From: Rivularia sp963920925
GTDB taxonomy: Bacteria; Cyanobacteriota; Cyanobacteriia; Cyanobacteriales; Nostocaceae
Reading direction: 5' to 3'
Assembly: GCF_963920925.1 (NCBI RefSeq)
Contig: NZ_CAWUDI010000033.1
Span: 1-64,000, forward strand
Length of the DNA stretch: 64,000 nucleotides
Numbering within the stretch: the stretch's first letter is position 1; each line of letters starts with the position of its first letter. The notes below the pieces were generated by a model. That model saw only the letters and a program-made list of their open reading frames with translations, made no database searches and was not told the DNA's origin. The position numbers were made by a program, and so were the translations under genes. Of this stretch, positions 53,171 through 61,758 are shown in pieces.

Positions 53171-53363
53171 CTCGATTTTGGATTTTGGATTAAAAATTGT
53201 AGAGACGTAGCACTGCTACATCTGTTATTGAGTTATTAATTAGCAATCTATTATCAGGAGGCGGAGCCTCTTGAAATGTATTCCCAGCCGGAGACTGGGA
53301 ACAAGGCTACTGGTAACTGGTAAGTGATAATTGATAATTGATAATTGTTAATTGATAATTGAT
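53171..53363. repeat. Repeat-rich gap between ABC permease and ATPase genes
   Basis: TTTTGGATT units (53178-53192) and GATAATT heptamers (53326-53363) occupy the gap, the latter running exactly to the permease stop. Confidence 0.75.
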
Positions 53364-54584
53364 TCACGCGCTTCTCAAGGCAACAATTGGATCGAGTTTC
53401 GCGGCGCGACGTGCGGGAATTATGCCGAAAAATAAACCGATCGCACCGGAAATACCGACGGCAGAAAGTATTGCTACAGTTGAAATTCCGGCTTCTAAGG
53501 GACTAAAAGCTGCGACTAAGAAAATGCCGCCAACACCAACAGCAGTACCAATTAATCCACCAGCTGCTGAAACAATTACTGCTTCGATCGTGAACTGTAA
53601 TAAGATATCTTGTTGAGTTGCACCAATTGCTTTTCTTAATCCGATTTCTTGAGTTCGTTCGGTAACGGAAACCAGCATAATATTCATAATGCCAATGCCG
53701 CCAACAAATAAGGAAATACTGGCAATTGCAGCTAACATAATTGTTAATGCACCAGTTATTTGCCCTACTGTAGCTTGAGCATCTTTTTGAGAGCGAACGG
53801 TAAAATCATCTTCACCAGTTATTTTATGCCGCAAACGCAATAAATTTCTCATTTGAAACTCTGCGGCATCTACACTTTTGCTATTCCTGGCAGAAATCAC
53901 AAGGTAATCTAGGGCGATTCCGTAGGGCGAATTTTTTCCTACGAGTCGATTTGCTGAAGTTGTAATCGGTATCAATGCGGCTTCATCATAATTAGCACCT
54001 CCCAATCCCGAACCTTTACCTTCTAAAGTTCCAATAATTTGAAAACTAGTATTTTTAATCCGTATTTGCTTTCCCAAAGGATTGCTACTACCAAAAAGTT
54101 TTTCTGCTAAATCGGCACCTAGTACAACCACTTGATTGCTACGTTTAATATCTATTTCATTAAAAAAACGTCCTTCGGCAATTTCAAAATCCCGCACCAG
54201 TGGAAAACCTGGAGTAGTGCCAATTATATTTACATCGGTGTTTCTATTCCCGTAAGTTACTACATACCTTCGATTCAACTCCGGTGCAACTCCCGCTACA
54301 GTTGGAACTTGAGTTGCAATGGCTTGGGCATCTGCCAACACCAAGGTTTTAGGAATCTCAAAGGTAATCCGTTGAGTTTCTTGATTTCCTGGAATTACAA
54401 ATAGTACGTTGGGACCGAGAGATTCCAACTGTTTATTAACAAATTTTTGTCCCCCTTCACCAATACCAATCATGGCAATTACCGAAGCATTTCCGATCAC
54501 AATGCCCAACATTGTCAGGGCACTACGCAATTTGTTTGATAGCAGGGTTTTACCTGCCATTTGTACACTTTCTGTAAAATTCAT
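53364..54584 (-). CDS. ABC exporter permease, MacB/FtsX-type
   Basis: A 406-residue permease with the MacB_PCD layout. An N-terminal segment SNKLRSALTMLGIVIGNASVIAMIGIG contains helix 1. A periplasmic domain of about 230 residues (about 45-275) follows, with RFFNEIDIKRSNQVVVLG. Three C-terminal helices come last (from about 278, ITGALTIMLAAIASISLFVGGIGIMNIMLVSV, then TERTQEIGLRKAIGA). RRAAKLDPIVALRS is the family's C-terminal signature. It acts as a mechanotransmitter with an adaptor and a TolC-like channel. The start is immediately preceded by a CAGTTAA repeat that replaces a normal leader. Confidence 0.93.
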   Translation of the reverse strand: MNFTESVQMAGKTLLSNKLRSALTMLGIVIGNASVIAMIGIGEGGQKFVNKQLESLGPNVLFVIPGNQETQRITFEIPKTLVLADAQAIATQVPTVAGVAPELNRRYVVTYGNRNTDVNIIGTTPGFPLVRDFEIAEGRFFNEIDIKRSNQVVVLGADLAEKLFGSSNPLGKQIRIKNTSFQIIGTLEGKGSGLGGANYDEAALIPITTSANRLVGKNSPYGIALDYLVISARNSKSVDAAEFQMRNLLRLRHKITGEDDFTVRSQKDAQATVGQITGALTIMLAAIASISLFVGGIGIMNIMLVSVTERTQEIGLRKAIGATQQDILLQFTIEAVIVSAAGGLIGTAVGVGGIFLVAAFSPLEAGISTVAILSAVGISGAIGLFFGIIPARRAAKLDPIVALRSA

Positions 54585-54587
54585 TTT

Positions 54588-54746
54588 CAGTTAACAGTTA
54601 ACAGTTATCAGTTATCAGTGAGGGATTGGGCATGGGGCATTGGGCACGGGTAATGGGTAATTGGTAATTGGTAATTGGTAATTATTATTTATTCTCCCCC
54701 CCTCTTCCCCCTCTTCCTCCTCTTCCCCCTCTTCCCCATCTCCCCC
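54588..54746. repeat. Gap made wholly of simple repeats between exporter genes
   Basis: CAGTTAA/CAGTTAT heptamers, then GGGCATT, GGTAATT and C/T-rich CTCTTCCCC units occupy essentially every base between the permease ATG and the adaptor stop. Confidence 0.88.
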
Positions 54747-56210
54747 TCACTCGTTACGTTTCTCTAACTTTTTCTTAATTCTGTAATCATCTGGAGGGGT
54801 GGTGAAAATGCGATCGCCTTTTTTTAATCCTCCTAATATCTGAGTTTCATTTCCGACTTGGGAACCAATTGTGACTTCGCTGAATTTTGCTTTGTTGTTT
54901 TCGTCAGGAATTAATACGCCTGTTTGACCTTTTTCTGTGACGATGGCAACTGTTGGTATCCATAAAGCATTTACATCATCACCTAAAAAAGTTAGGTTGA
55001 CGTTTAAGCCGGAACGCAATTTGTCTAAACCTGTACTAATTGCAACTCTGACTTGAAACAATGTTACTCCTTGTTCGTTTACGGCTTCAGGAGCAATTAG
55101 ACGTACCGCTCCTTTGAAAACTTGATCTGGATAAGCGTCGGCAACGATTTCTACTTCTTGTCCTACCTTTATTCTGGCTATGTCGGCTTCGGGTACGTTT
55201 GCTAATACTTCTAATCCTTTGGCAAGGGCAACTACGGAACTAGATGTGGCTGATGCACTGCTAGATGCGGAGGTTGTCGGCGTGACAAATGCACCAATAT
55301 TGGCAAACTTTTGCGTGATAATACCCGAAAAAGGAGCGCGGATAATTGTGTTGTCTAAGTTTACCTGTTCGGTTTTGAGTTGCGCTTGTGCTGCACTAAC
55401 TGCTGCTGCCGCTTGAGCAATTTCTTGGGGACGAGAACCATTTTCTAAGAGCTGTAGTTGAGCGCGTGCTTCTTCTACTGCTGCTTCGAGTCGAGCGATT
55501 TCTTCTGGGCGACTACCGCTTTTTAATAAAGCTAATCTTTTTTGAGCTTCAAGTAAATTTGCTTGAACAGTACTATCTTCGCTAACAAATTGGTCTAATT
55601 TGTCTTTTTCAATTGCTCCTTGGTTATACAAGTTTCGGTAACGTCTGACTCGTTCGTTACTTAAATCTACTTTTGCTTTAACAGCGTTTACCTGTGCTTG
55701 TGCTTGGGCAATTTCTTCGGAACGATTTCCCGAACGAGCTGCGTCTAATTGTGCTTGTGCTTGTGATAAACGTGCTTTAGCCTGAGCAATTTCTTGGGGA
55801 CGAGAACCAGCTTTTTGTTGGTCTAATTTTGCTTCCTGCTGTGCTAAATTAGCCTGAGCTTGTAAAATTCTGGCTTGAATATCTGCACTATCCATTCTGG
55901 CAAGAATTTGCCGGCTCGTTACTTTATCACCTTGTTCTACATACAGTTGAGTAACCGTACCGGGGTTTTTCGGGCTAATATTAACGCTTTGAACTGGCAC
56001 AACTTTTCCGCTTGCACTTAGAAGTAGAGTCACATTTTTGTCTTCTACAGGCACGGTAAGTTCTGTTATATCTAGTTTATTGTTTGCTCGATTGACGACA
56101 ACATAGGTAGTCGTTGCACCAACAATTACAATTCCTGCTGCCAAAACGCCGAGCCAACGAGGTAATCGTTTTACTTTGCCGATTACGGGAATTTCTATGG
56201 GTGTAGCCAT
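54747..56210 (-). CDS. HlyD/MacA-type periplasmic adaptor
   Basis: A 487-residue adaptor, with start at 56210 chosen because MATPIEIPVIGKVKRLP directly precedes the membrane anchor (about 18-38, GVLAAGIVIVGATTTYVVV); a start at 56321 is possible. The lipoyl domain has VTQLYVEQGDKVTSRQILARMD. A long coiled coil (about 110-295) contains four copies of a GSRPQEIAQA-like unit (also GNRSEEIAQA, GSRPEEIARL), spaced as heptad-rich repeats. IIRAPFSGIITQKFANIGAFV closes the second lipoyl half. It works with the permease and ATPase downstream. The 328 bases upstream hold no other gene. Confidence 0.9.
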   Translation of the reverse strand: MATPIEIPVIGKVKRLPRWLGVLAAGIVIVGATTTYVVVNRANNKLDITELTVPVEDKNVTLLLSASGKVVPVQSVNISPKNPGTVTQLYVEQGDKVTSRQILARMDSADIQARILQAQANLAQQEAKLDQQKAGSRPQEIAQAKARLSQAQAQLDAARSGNRSEEIAQAQAQVNAVKAKVDLSNERVRRYRNLYNQGAIEKDKLDQFVSEDSTVQANLLEAQKRLALLKSGSRPEEIARLEAAVEEARAQLQLLENGSRPQEIAQAAAAVSAAQAQLKTEQVNLDNTIIRAPFSGIITQKFANIGAFVTPTTSASSSASATSSSVVALAKGLEVLANVPEADIARIKVGQEVEIVADAYPDQVFKGAVRLIAPEAVNEQGVTLFQVRVAISTGLDKLRSGLNVNLTFLGDDVNALWIPTVAIVTEKGQTGVLIPDENNKAKFSEVTIGSQVGNETQILGGLKKGDRIFTTPPDDYRIKKKLEKRNE

Positions 56211-56538
56211 AACAGCAGCGATAAAAAATGTAAAGAGTTTGGGTAAGGTAAAGTGGAATATGCTTTTACGGAACTGATAGATTGAAGCAAAGTCAAAAAT
56301 ACGGGAGCGTGTTTTGTTCAAATGGTGTAAATCAATTTTGGACTATCTACCTTCGCGCAAGGCGTTTAAATCGGACAAAAGTTCGTACTTCTAAAATCAA
56401 AAAAGAGCGACTTGTACTTGAATACTTTTTTAATAGTAGCTTTTTCAGCTTACATATGGCTTCACCTTTAGTGGTGACTTTAGTCATAATTAATTAGTTT
56501 TTCATGTTTTCAGTAACCCAAATCTTGGATACGCAAAA

Positions 56539-57552
56539 ATGACCATTAAGGAATTAGACAAAAGACGAACGATCAAAAAAAATAGCTGTCATCCACAGCC
56601 TGGATGGTTTAAGCTATCTGAAAGATTGCTTAATTTATGGCAAAAAGGTGGTGGTAGTGTGCCTAAACGTGTAGGATTAATTTCTTTTCTATTTCTATGT
56701 AGCTTTTTAAGCGTATCTCAACCAGTAAATGCCCAAGCATTAGTACCTCATACGGTGCAGCTTGATGCCGCAAAGTTGGAACAACAAGGGTTAGTTTTAG
56801 CCCAGGAAGCCGCACAGCTTGCACAATTTCGTCAGTTCGACTTGGCAATGCCACGGGCACGATTGGCAACTCAACTTGCTCCTAATAGTGACAAAGTATG
56901 GTTCCTATTAGGAGGATTATATTTACAATCCCAAGAATTTGAGAAAGCTACTGAAGCTTTACAAAAAGCACAGAGTCTTAACCCTAAAAACGCTGAAACT
57001 TATTTTGCTTTGGGTTCTACTTACTTTCAACAAAAAAAATACCAATCGGCTATTGCTGAATATAAAACGGGTTTAACAATAAATCCCAAAGACCCAGAAG
57101 GGTTATTTGATTTGGGCAATGCTTACTATATGCTGGGTAAATTACCCCAAGCTATTGTTGAGTACAAAAAATCAATTGGTTACAAGCAAGATTTTTGGCC
57201 TGCTGTGAACAATATTGGATTAATTCTGTACGAACAAGGCGATATCAAAAATGCTATAACTCAATGGCAGCAAGCTATTACTAAAGCCAACAATGCTAAA
57301 CAGCCAGCTGCCGAACCTCAATTGGCATTAGCCGTTGCTTTATACAATCGAGGCGATAAAAGCGATCGCCAAAGGGGTTTAGCAATGGGTGAAGCTGCAA
57401 TCCGCATCGATCCACGCTACGCCGATTTAGAATTTCTCAAGGAAAATCTTTGGGGCACTCGTTTACTATCCGATACAAAGAAATTTTTGGAATTACCTAG
57501 TATCCAAGCTGCCTTAAATGCAGTACCCCTTTCCGAACCTACCGGAGAATAG
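56539..57552 (+). CDS. Exported tetratricopeptide repeat protein
   Basis: A 337-residue protein. An N-terminal region precedes a clear signal peptide (about 41-66, VPKRVGLISFLFLCSFLSVSQPVNAQA) with an ANAQ-type cleavage site. About five TPR units follow from residue 110, such as AETYFALGSTYFQQKKYQSAIAEYKTGLTINPKDPEG. The C-terminal part is less regular. A GTG at 56659 with AGGTGG upstream begins exactly at the signal peptide and may be the real start, giving 297 residues. TPR proteins scaffold protein complexes; partners are unknown. It is divergent from the ABC exporter. Confidence 0.85.
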   Translation: MTIKELDKRRTIKKNSCHPQPGWFKLSERLLNLWQKGGGSVPKRVGLISFLFLCSFLSVSQPVNAQALVPHTVQLDAAKLEQQGLVLAQEAAQLAQFRQFDLAMPRARLATQLAPNSDKVWFLLGGLYLQSQEFEKATEALQKAQSLNPKNAETYFALGSTYFQQKKYQSAIAEYKTGLTINPKDPEGLFDLGNAYYMLGKLPQAIVEYKKSIGYKQDFWPAVNNIGLILYEQGDIKNAITQWQQAITKANNAKQPAAEPQLALAVALYNRGDKSDRQRGLAMGEAAIRIDPRYADLEFLKENLWGTRLLSDTKKFLELPSIQAALNAVPLSEPTGE

Positions 57553-57863
57553 TTTTTCTTTGAGTAGTATTAACAGGTATATGAAGTATCTTTTTATATA
57601 GCGGCGTTGACGCTTGCTATTGGTATCAACGGCGGCTCTATTGCTAAAAAGTACATCTAATAGTACATATATATTGTGAAGGTCAACAGCAATCCAGAGT
57701 CATGTTGATGGGTTACAATTTCCGGGATTAGGGCAATAAAGCTTTAAAACCGGAATTGTAGTCCCGGCAGTCGCTTCCGTCAAACACCTGTTTATAAATC
57801 GCCTGCCCATTTAAGGGGCAGGCTTTAGAATTAACGGGCTGGGGTATCCGGTAGCAGTTGGCT
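57553..57863. other. Convergent intergenic region with hairpin
   Basis: About 311 bases between the TPR gene and the minus-strand response regulator. It contains the hairpin at 57801-57823 and a longer imperfect inverted repeat, CCGGGAT/AGTCCCGG, at about 57722-57766. No gene. Confidence 0.55.
57801..57823. terminator. Probable bidirectional hairpin terminator
   Basis: GCCTGCCC and GGGCAGGC pair perfectly around ATTTAAG, followed by TTTAGAATT. It lies between convergent genes. The T-tract is short, so confidence is moderate. Confidence 0.5.
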
Positions 57864-58274
57864 TTAATTTGGGTTATTGTCAGACGGCAAAAGTGCGATG
57901 ATTTGATCGACAAATAGTTGGTGATCCACCACAGGTTTGGAAATATAACCATCGGCTCCACTTTGTTTAAGAAAGCTTTCGCGATCGCCTTCCATAGCGT
58001 GGGCTGTGACCAAGATAATAGGTAATGCTGCTGTTTGGGGGTCAGATTTCAACATTTGTGTAATCTTGATACCATCAACAGATTTACCTTCGTAAACGCT
58101 TCTAGAAAGAGAAACATCCATTAAAATAATGTCTGCTTCTTTTGCTTGGGCAATTTTGATTACTTCGTCTACATTTTCAGTGTGTTTGACACCTAAGCCT
58201 CCGCGTTTAGTTAAGATTTTTGAAAAAACACGAGCATTAACAAGATCGTCTTCGACAATCAAAACAGTTTTCAT
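57864..58274 (-). CDS. Single-domain response regulator (CheY/DivK-like)
   Basis: A 136-residue receiver domain without an output domain. Acidic pocket Glu8-Asp9-Asp10 in LIVEDD, phospho-acceptor Asp53 in IILMDVSLS, and switch region VTAHAMEGDR plus KPVVDHQLF with the conserved Lys. A five- to six-residue insertion after beta-3 (SRSVYEGKSVDG) is unusual but seen in DivK-like regulators of cyanobacteria. It presumably relays phosphate between kinases or modulates another protein. No kinase is adjacent. It is divergent from the topoisomerase gene at 58519. Confidence 0.93.
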   Translation of the reverse strand: MKTVLIVEDDLVNARVFSKILTKRGGLGVKHTENVDEVIKIAQAKEADIILMDVSLSRSVYEGKSVDGIKITQMLKSDPQTAALPIILVTAHAMEGDRESFLKQSGADGYISKPVVDHQLFVDQIIALLPSDNNPN

Positions 58275-58518
58275 GGCAATTAATTACGTTCTTGGTATTT
58301 GGAGGGGTGATAAAAGATTGAAGATAGCACGATTTATACCGCGTCTATATTCAATACAACAATTTGTATCCTTGTAAATAAGGATAATACTACCGCTATA
58401 AATAAGACATAAATATCAATATGGGGGCGATGAAGGGTATTTCATCAGTTATAAGTAAGGTTGCTGCTCTCCGACGTTACGGCAATATCTGTGTAGTAAA
58501 AGTTCAGGGAAAAAACTC

Positions 58519-61044
58519 ATGGCAAAACAGTTAAACCTTCTCTCGACGGGACAGGTAATCACTACAGCCTTGCATACAGAAATGCAAAGGTCTTATCTTG
58601 AATATGCCATGAGTGTAATCGTGGGGCGGGCGTTACCAGACGTGCGCGATGGCTTGAAGCCAGTTCACCGGCGCATTCTGTACGCCATGCACGAACTCGG
58701 TTTAACTCCGGATAGACCTTACCGAAAATGCGCTCGTGTAGTTGGAGACGTGCTGGGTAAATATCACCCCCACGGAGATCAATCGGTTTACGATGCTTTA
58801 GTCCGTTTAGTACAAACATTTTCTTGCCGTTATCCTTTGTTGGGGGGACATGGTAACTTCGGTAGTGTAGATAATGACCCACCGGCGGCGATGCGCTACA
58901 CGGAAACCCGTCTGGCACCTATTAGCCATGAGGGAATGCTCGCCGAAATTGGCGAAGAAACGGTAGAATTTATCGGCAACTTTGATAGTTCTCAGCAAGA
59001 GCCAACAGTTTTACCCGCACAATTACCGTTTTTATTACTTAATGGTTGTGCCGGAATTGCTGTGGGTATGGCTACGAATATTCCACCGCATAATTTAGGT
59101 GAGGTTGTGGATGGGTTGATTGCTTTGATTGACAACCCTAGTTTACCTGACGAAAAATTATTTAAAATTATACCTGGTCCTGATTTTCCTACTGGTGGAG
59201 AGATCGTCGGAAAAAATGGTATTAATGAAGCATATACCACGGGTAGAGGTGGTATTCTGCTGCGGGGGGTTGCCAATATTGAAGAAGTGCCCACCGGGCG
59301 AGGTAACAAACGCCGCACCGCCATTATAATTACGGAATTGCCTTATCAAGTAAATAAAGCCGGCTGGATTGAAAAAGTTGCCGATTTAGTCAATCAAGGT
59401 AGGTTAAACGGAATTGGTGATATTCGCGATGAAAGCGATCGCGATGGAATGCGGGTAGTTATCGAGTTGAAGCGCGATACTAACCCCCAGGAAGTTTTGT
59501 ATTATTTGTATCAGCAGAGTGCGCTACAAACTACTTTTGGGGCAATTCTTTTAGGAATAATCGACGGACAACCGCGTCAGTTAAGTTTACGTCAGTTGTT
59601 GCAAGAGTTTTTGGATTTCCGCGAACAAACTCTTAGTCGTCGCTATACTCATGAATTAGGTAAAGCAGAAAGTCGCTCGCATTTGGTAGAAGGTTTGCTC
59701 TTAGCTCTTTCTCAAGTAGATGAAGTAATCGATATTTTGCGACAGGCTCCCGATGGAACTAAAGCAAAAGTTGGTCTTATAAGTAGACTGGAGTTGAGTG
59801 AAGTGCAGGCAGATGAAATTTTAGCCATGCCTTTACGTCGCCTGACTGGTATGGAGCGGCAGAAATTAGAGGAAGAGTACGAAGAACTTGAAACTACAAT
59901 TAATACGTTGCGTAATTTACTCGGCGATAGAAAAGAATTGCTTAAAAGTCTCAAAAAAGATTTACGGAGTTTAAAACGTTCTTATAACGATAAGCGGCGC
60001 ACTAAATTTGTAGTAAAGCCAGATAATAAAGCATTTGCTCAACAGAAGAATAAAGGCACCCAAAAAGAGAAAGGCGCTAAATCTCAAGTTGGGAATCTAC
60101 AATCGCAGGTACCTGTTGAAGATGTAGTATTAGATTTTTCGCAGCGCGGCTACGTGCGACGAATTAGTTCATCCTCGAAAAGATCGAAATCTGACGGCGG
60201 AGTTCCCGATTATGATTTCATCATTCAAGCTGACGAAACTAATACTGCTAATGACTTACTAGTTGTAACTAGCAGTGGTAAAGCTTACCCGTTACAGATA
60301 GGAGAAATTCCTACCACAACTGGACGCGGAGCTAGAGGAACGCCCCTGATCACTTTGCTCACATCTACCGCTCAAAGTCAAAGTGAATCTATTGTTAGTC
60401 GTTTATTAATTCCCGAAAATTCAACTAATACAGATGTAGTTCTTTTAACTAAACAAGGACGTATCAAGCGTTTGTCCGGAGAAGAATTAACTAATGTAAC
60501 TCGTCGTGGAGTTACTATTTTGAAGCTGAAAGAAGATGACGAATTATTATTAACTAAGTTTGTCAACAGAGGCGATCGTTTAGTTGTGGCTAGTTCGGGT
60601 GGAAGACTGCTGCATTTTGAAGTTAATGACGAACAACTTCCCTGTATGGGGCGTACTGCTGTAGGTTTACAAGCCTTGCGAGTAGGTAAACAACATCAAA
60701 TAGTCGGCTGTACCAGCTTTGAGAAAAACCACAATTTATTGCTGGTGACTCAATCCGGATATGCCAAACAAATTAGTGCAAGCAAATTGAAGTTAGGCAA
60801 TCGGGGTGACTTAGGCGCTCAAGCATTTAAGTTTAGCGTTCCAACTGACAACCTCGCCGGTATAGCATTAATCAAATCCGAAACTGAAATAGCTCTTGTT
60901 ACCAGTAATCAACGAGTGATACGTCTGAATGGGGAAAGCGTACCTTTATTAACTAAAAATGATAAAGGTGAAAAGGTTGTAGAACTCAACCGCGATGAAA
61001 CAGTTGTCACCGTTCACGAAGTTGTAGTTGATAATAACTCCTGA
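58519..61044 (+). CDS. Type IIA topoisomerase subunit A (GyrA/ParC-like)
   Basis: An 841-residue subunit A. Winged-helix motifs LPDVRDGLKPVHRRILYAM and KYHPHGDQSVYDALVRLVQ are followed by the catalytic Tyr127 in PPAAMRYTETRL, then GIAVGMATNIPPHNLGEV. A six-bladed C-terminal domain (about 530-835) follows. The residue equivalent to E. coli GyrA Ser83 is Gln88, and the Asp87 equivalent is kept. The region where GyrA has its QRRGGRG-type box reads SSSSKRSKSDGGVPD, so the canonical box is missing. This is the second cyanobacterial A-subunit type, more likely to decatenate or relax than to supercoil, but activity is inference. A start at 58519 fits the family. Confidence 0.92.
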   Translation: MAKQLNLLSTGQVITTALHTEMQRSYLEYAMSVIVGRALPDVRDGLKPVHRRILYAMHELGLTPDRPYRKCARVVGDVLGKYHPHGDQSVYDALVRLVQTFSCRYPLLGGHGNFGSVDNDPPAAMRYTETRLAPISHEGMLAEIGEETVEFIGNFDSSQQEPTVLPAQLPFLLLNGCAGIAVGMATNIPPHNLGEVVDGLIALIDNPSLPDEKLFKIIPGPDFPTGGEIVGKNGINEAYTTGRGGILLRGVANIEEVPTGRGNKRRTAIIITELPYQVNKAGWIEKVADLVNQGRLNGIGDIRDESDRDGMRVVIELKRDTNPQEVLYYLYQQSALQTTFGAILLGIIDGQPRQLSLRQLLQEFLDFREQTLSRRYTHELGKAESRSHLVEGLLLALSQVDEVIDILRQAPDGTKAKVGLISRLELSEVQADEILAMPLRRLTGMERQKLEEEYEELETTINTLRNLLGDRKELLKSLKKDLRSLKRSYNDKRRTKFVVKPDNKAFAQQKNKGTQKEKGAKSQVGNLQSQVPVEDVVLDFSQRGYVRRISSSSKRSKSDGGVPDYDFIIQADETNTANDLLVVTSSGKAYPLQIGEIPTTTGRGARGTPLITLLTSTAQSQSESIVSRLLIPENSTNTDVVLLTKQGRIKRLSGEELTNVTRRGVTILKLKEDDELLLTKFVNRGDRLVVASSGGRLLHFEVNDEQLPCMGRTAVGLQALRVGKQHQIVGCTSFEKNHNLLLVTQSGYAKQISASKLKLGNRGDLGAQAFKFSVPTDNLAGIALIKSETEIALVTSNQRVIRLNGESVPLLTKNDKGEKVVELNRDETVVTVHEVVVDNNS

Positions 61045-61414
61045 TGTTTCAAGCTGATTGAAAGCTATTAGTTCTTAGCTATTAGCTCTGTTGGCAATTG
61101 GATCGCGATTTAAACCGCAACAAGACGGTTTACACCGTCAAAATCGGTAGGGTATTTAACCCGCTCGTAGCTAAAAGCTAAAAGCTAAAAGCTCGATAAA
61201 AAACATCTATTTTGTTGTGATACGGACAAGGATGCTCGTGTCACAATATTTTTTGCATATAAAGGCTCTGCCTGTTGAGATGATTATCCTAAAAAAAAAA
61301 TTATGTCAATGTATTTTGGTAAATTTGTAAAAAAACGTTGCATTATGAGAGAAAAATCTATACAATGTTGCTGTACGTAACAAATAATTCATAATTCAGT
61401 TAAGAGTAATAATC
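61045..61414. other. Intergenic region upstream of the HLIP gene
   Basis: About 370 bases. It contains short palindromes (GACGGT-TTAC-ACCGTC near 61124-61140), an AGCTAAA heptamer array (61169-61195) and the HLIP promoter at 61338-61366. Confidence 0.65.
61338..61366 (+). promoter_or_regulatory. Putative sigma-70-type promoter of the HLIP gene
   Basis: TTGCAT (61338-61343) and TACAAT (61361-61366) are separated by exactly 17 bases, 49 bases upstream of the HLIP start. No clear HLR1 high-light element was found beside it. Confidence 0.65.
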
Positions 61415-61594
61415 ATGACAGACTTAACAAAAACACCAATTGCAACTGTTGAAGAACGTAATGCCTGGCGCTGGGGATTTACTCCTCAAGCAGAAATTTG
61501 GAATGGTCGTTTGGCAATGATTGGTTTTTTGGCTGCTGCTTTAATCGAACTTTTTTCTGGTCAAGGCTTTTTACACTTCTGGGGCATTCTGTAA
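61415..61594 (+). CDS. High-light-inducible protein (HLIP, one-helix chlorophyll-binding)
   Basis: A 59-residue small protein. A polar N-terminus with WRWGFTPQAEIWNGRLAMIGFLAAALIEL contains the chlorophyll-binding motif ExxNxRxAMIGF of the CAB/ELIP/HLIP superfamily within a single transmembrane helix (about residues 27-46). It ends GFLHFWGIL. HLIPs dimerise, bind chlorophyll and carotenoid, and protect photosystem assembly under high light. It is monocistronic, with its own promoter and a strong terminator. Confidence 0.95.
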   Translation: MTDLTKTPIATVEERNAWRWGFTPQAEIWNGRLAMIGFLAAALIELFSGQGFLHFWGIL

Positions 61595-61656
61595 ATTAAA
61601 TTTTAAAACATTGAATACTATCGGATATTAAGGTTTTAAAATGAGTTTATAAATAG

Positions 61657-61696
61657 AAAAAGACCTGGGAGCATCAATTGTCTCCCAGGTCTTTTT
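61657..61696. terminator. Strong bidirectional intrinsic terminator
   Basis: A perfect 15-base stem, AAAAAGACCTGGGAG with CTCCCAGGTCTTTTT, around a ten-base loop. It has T tracts on both strands, between convergent hli and sigA. Confidence 0.92.
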
Positions 61697-61758
61697 GTAA
61701 TCGTTTGTTATTAGTTAATAATGACAAACGACTTCATGTAACTTCATGTAAATATTTT

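Noticed and set aside
3146..54746. Repeat arrays considered as CRISPR
   Set aside because: Units are seven to eight bases without unique spacers and no cas gene is present; these are simple STRR arrays.
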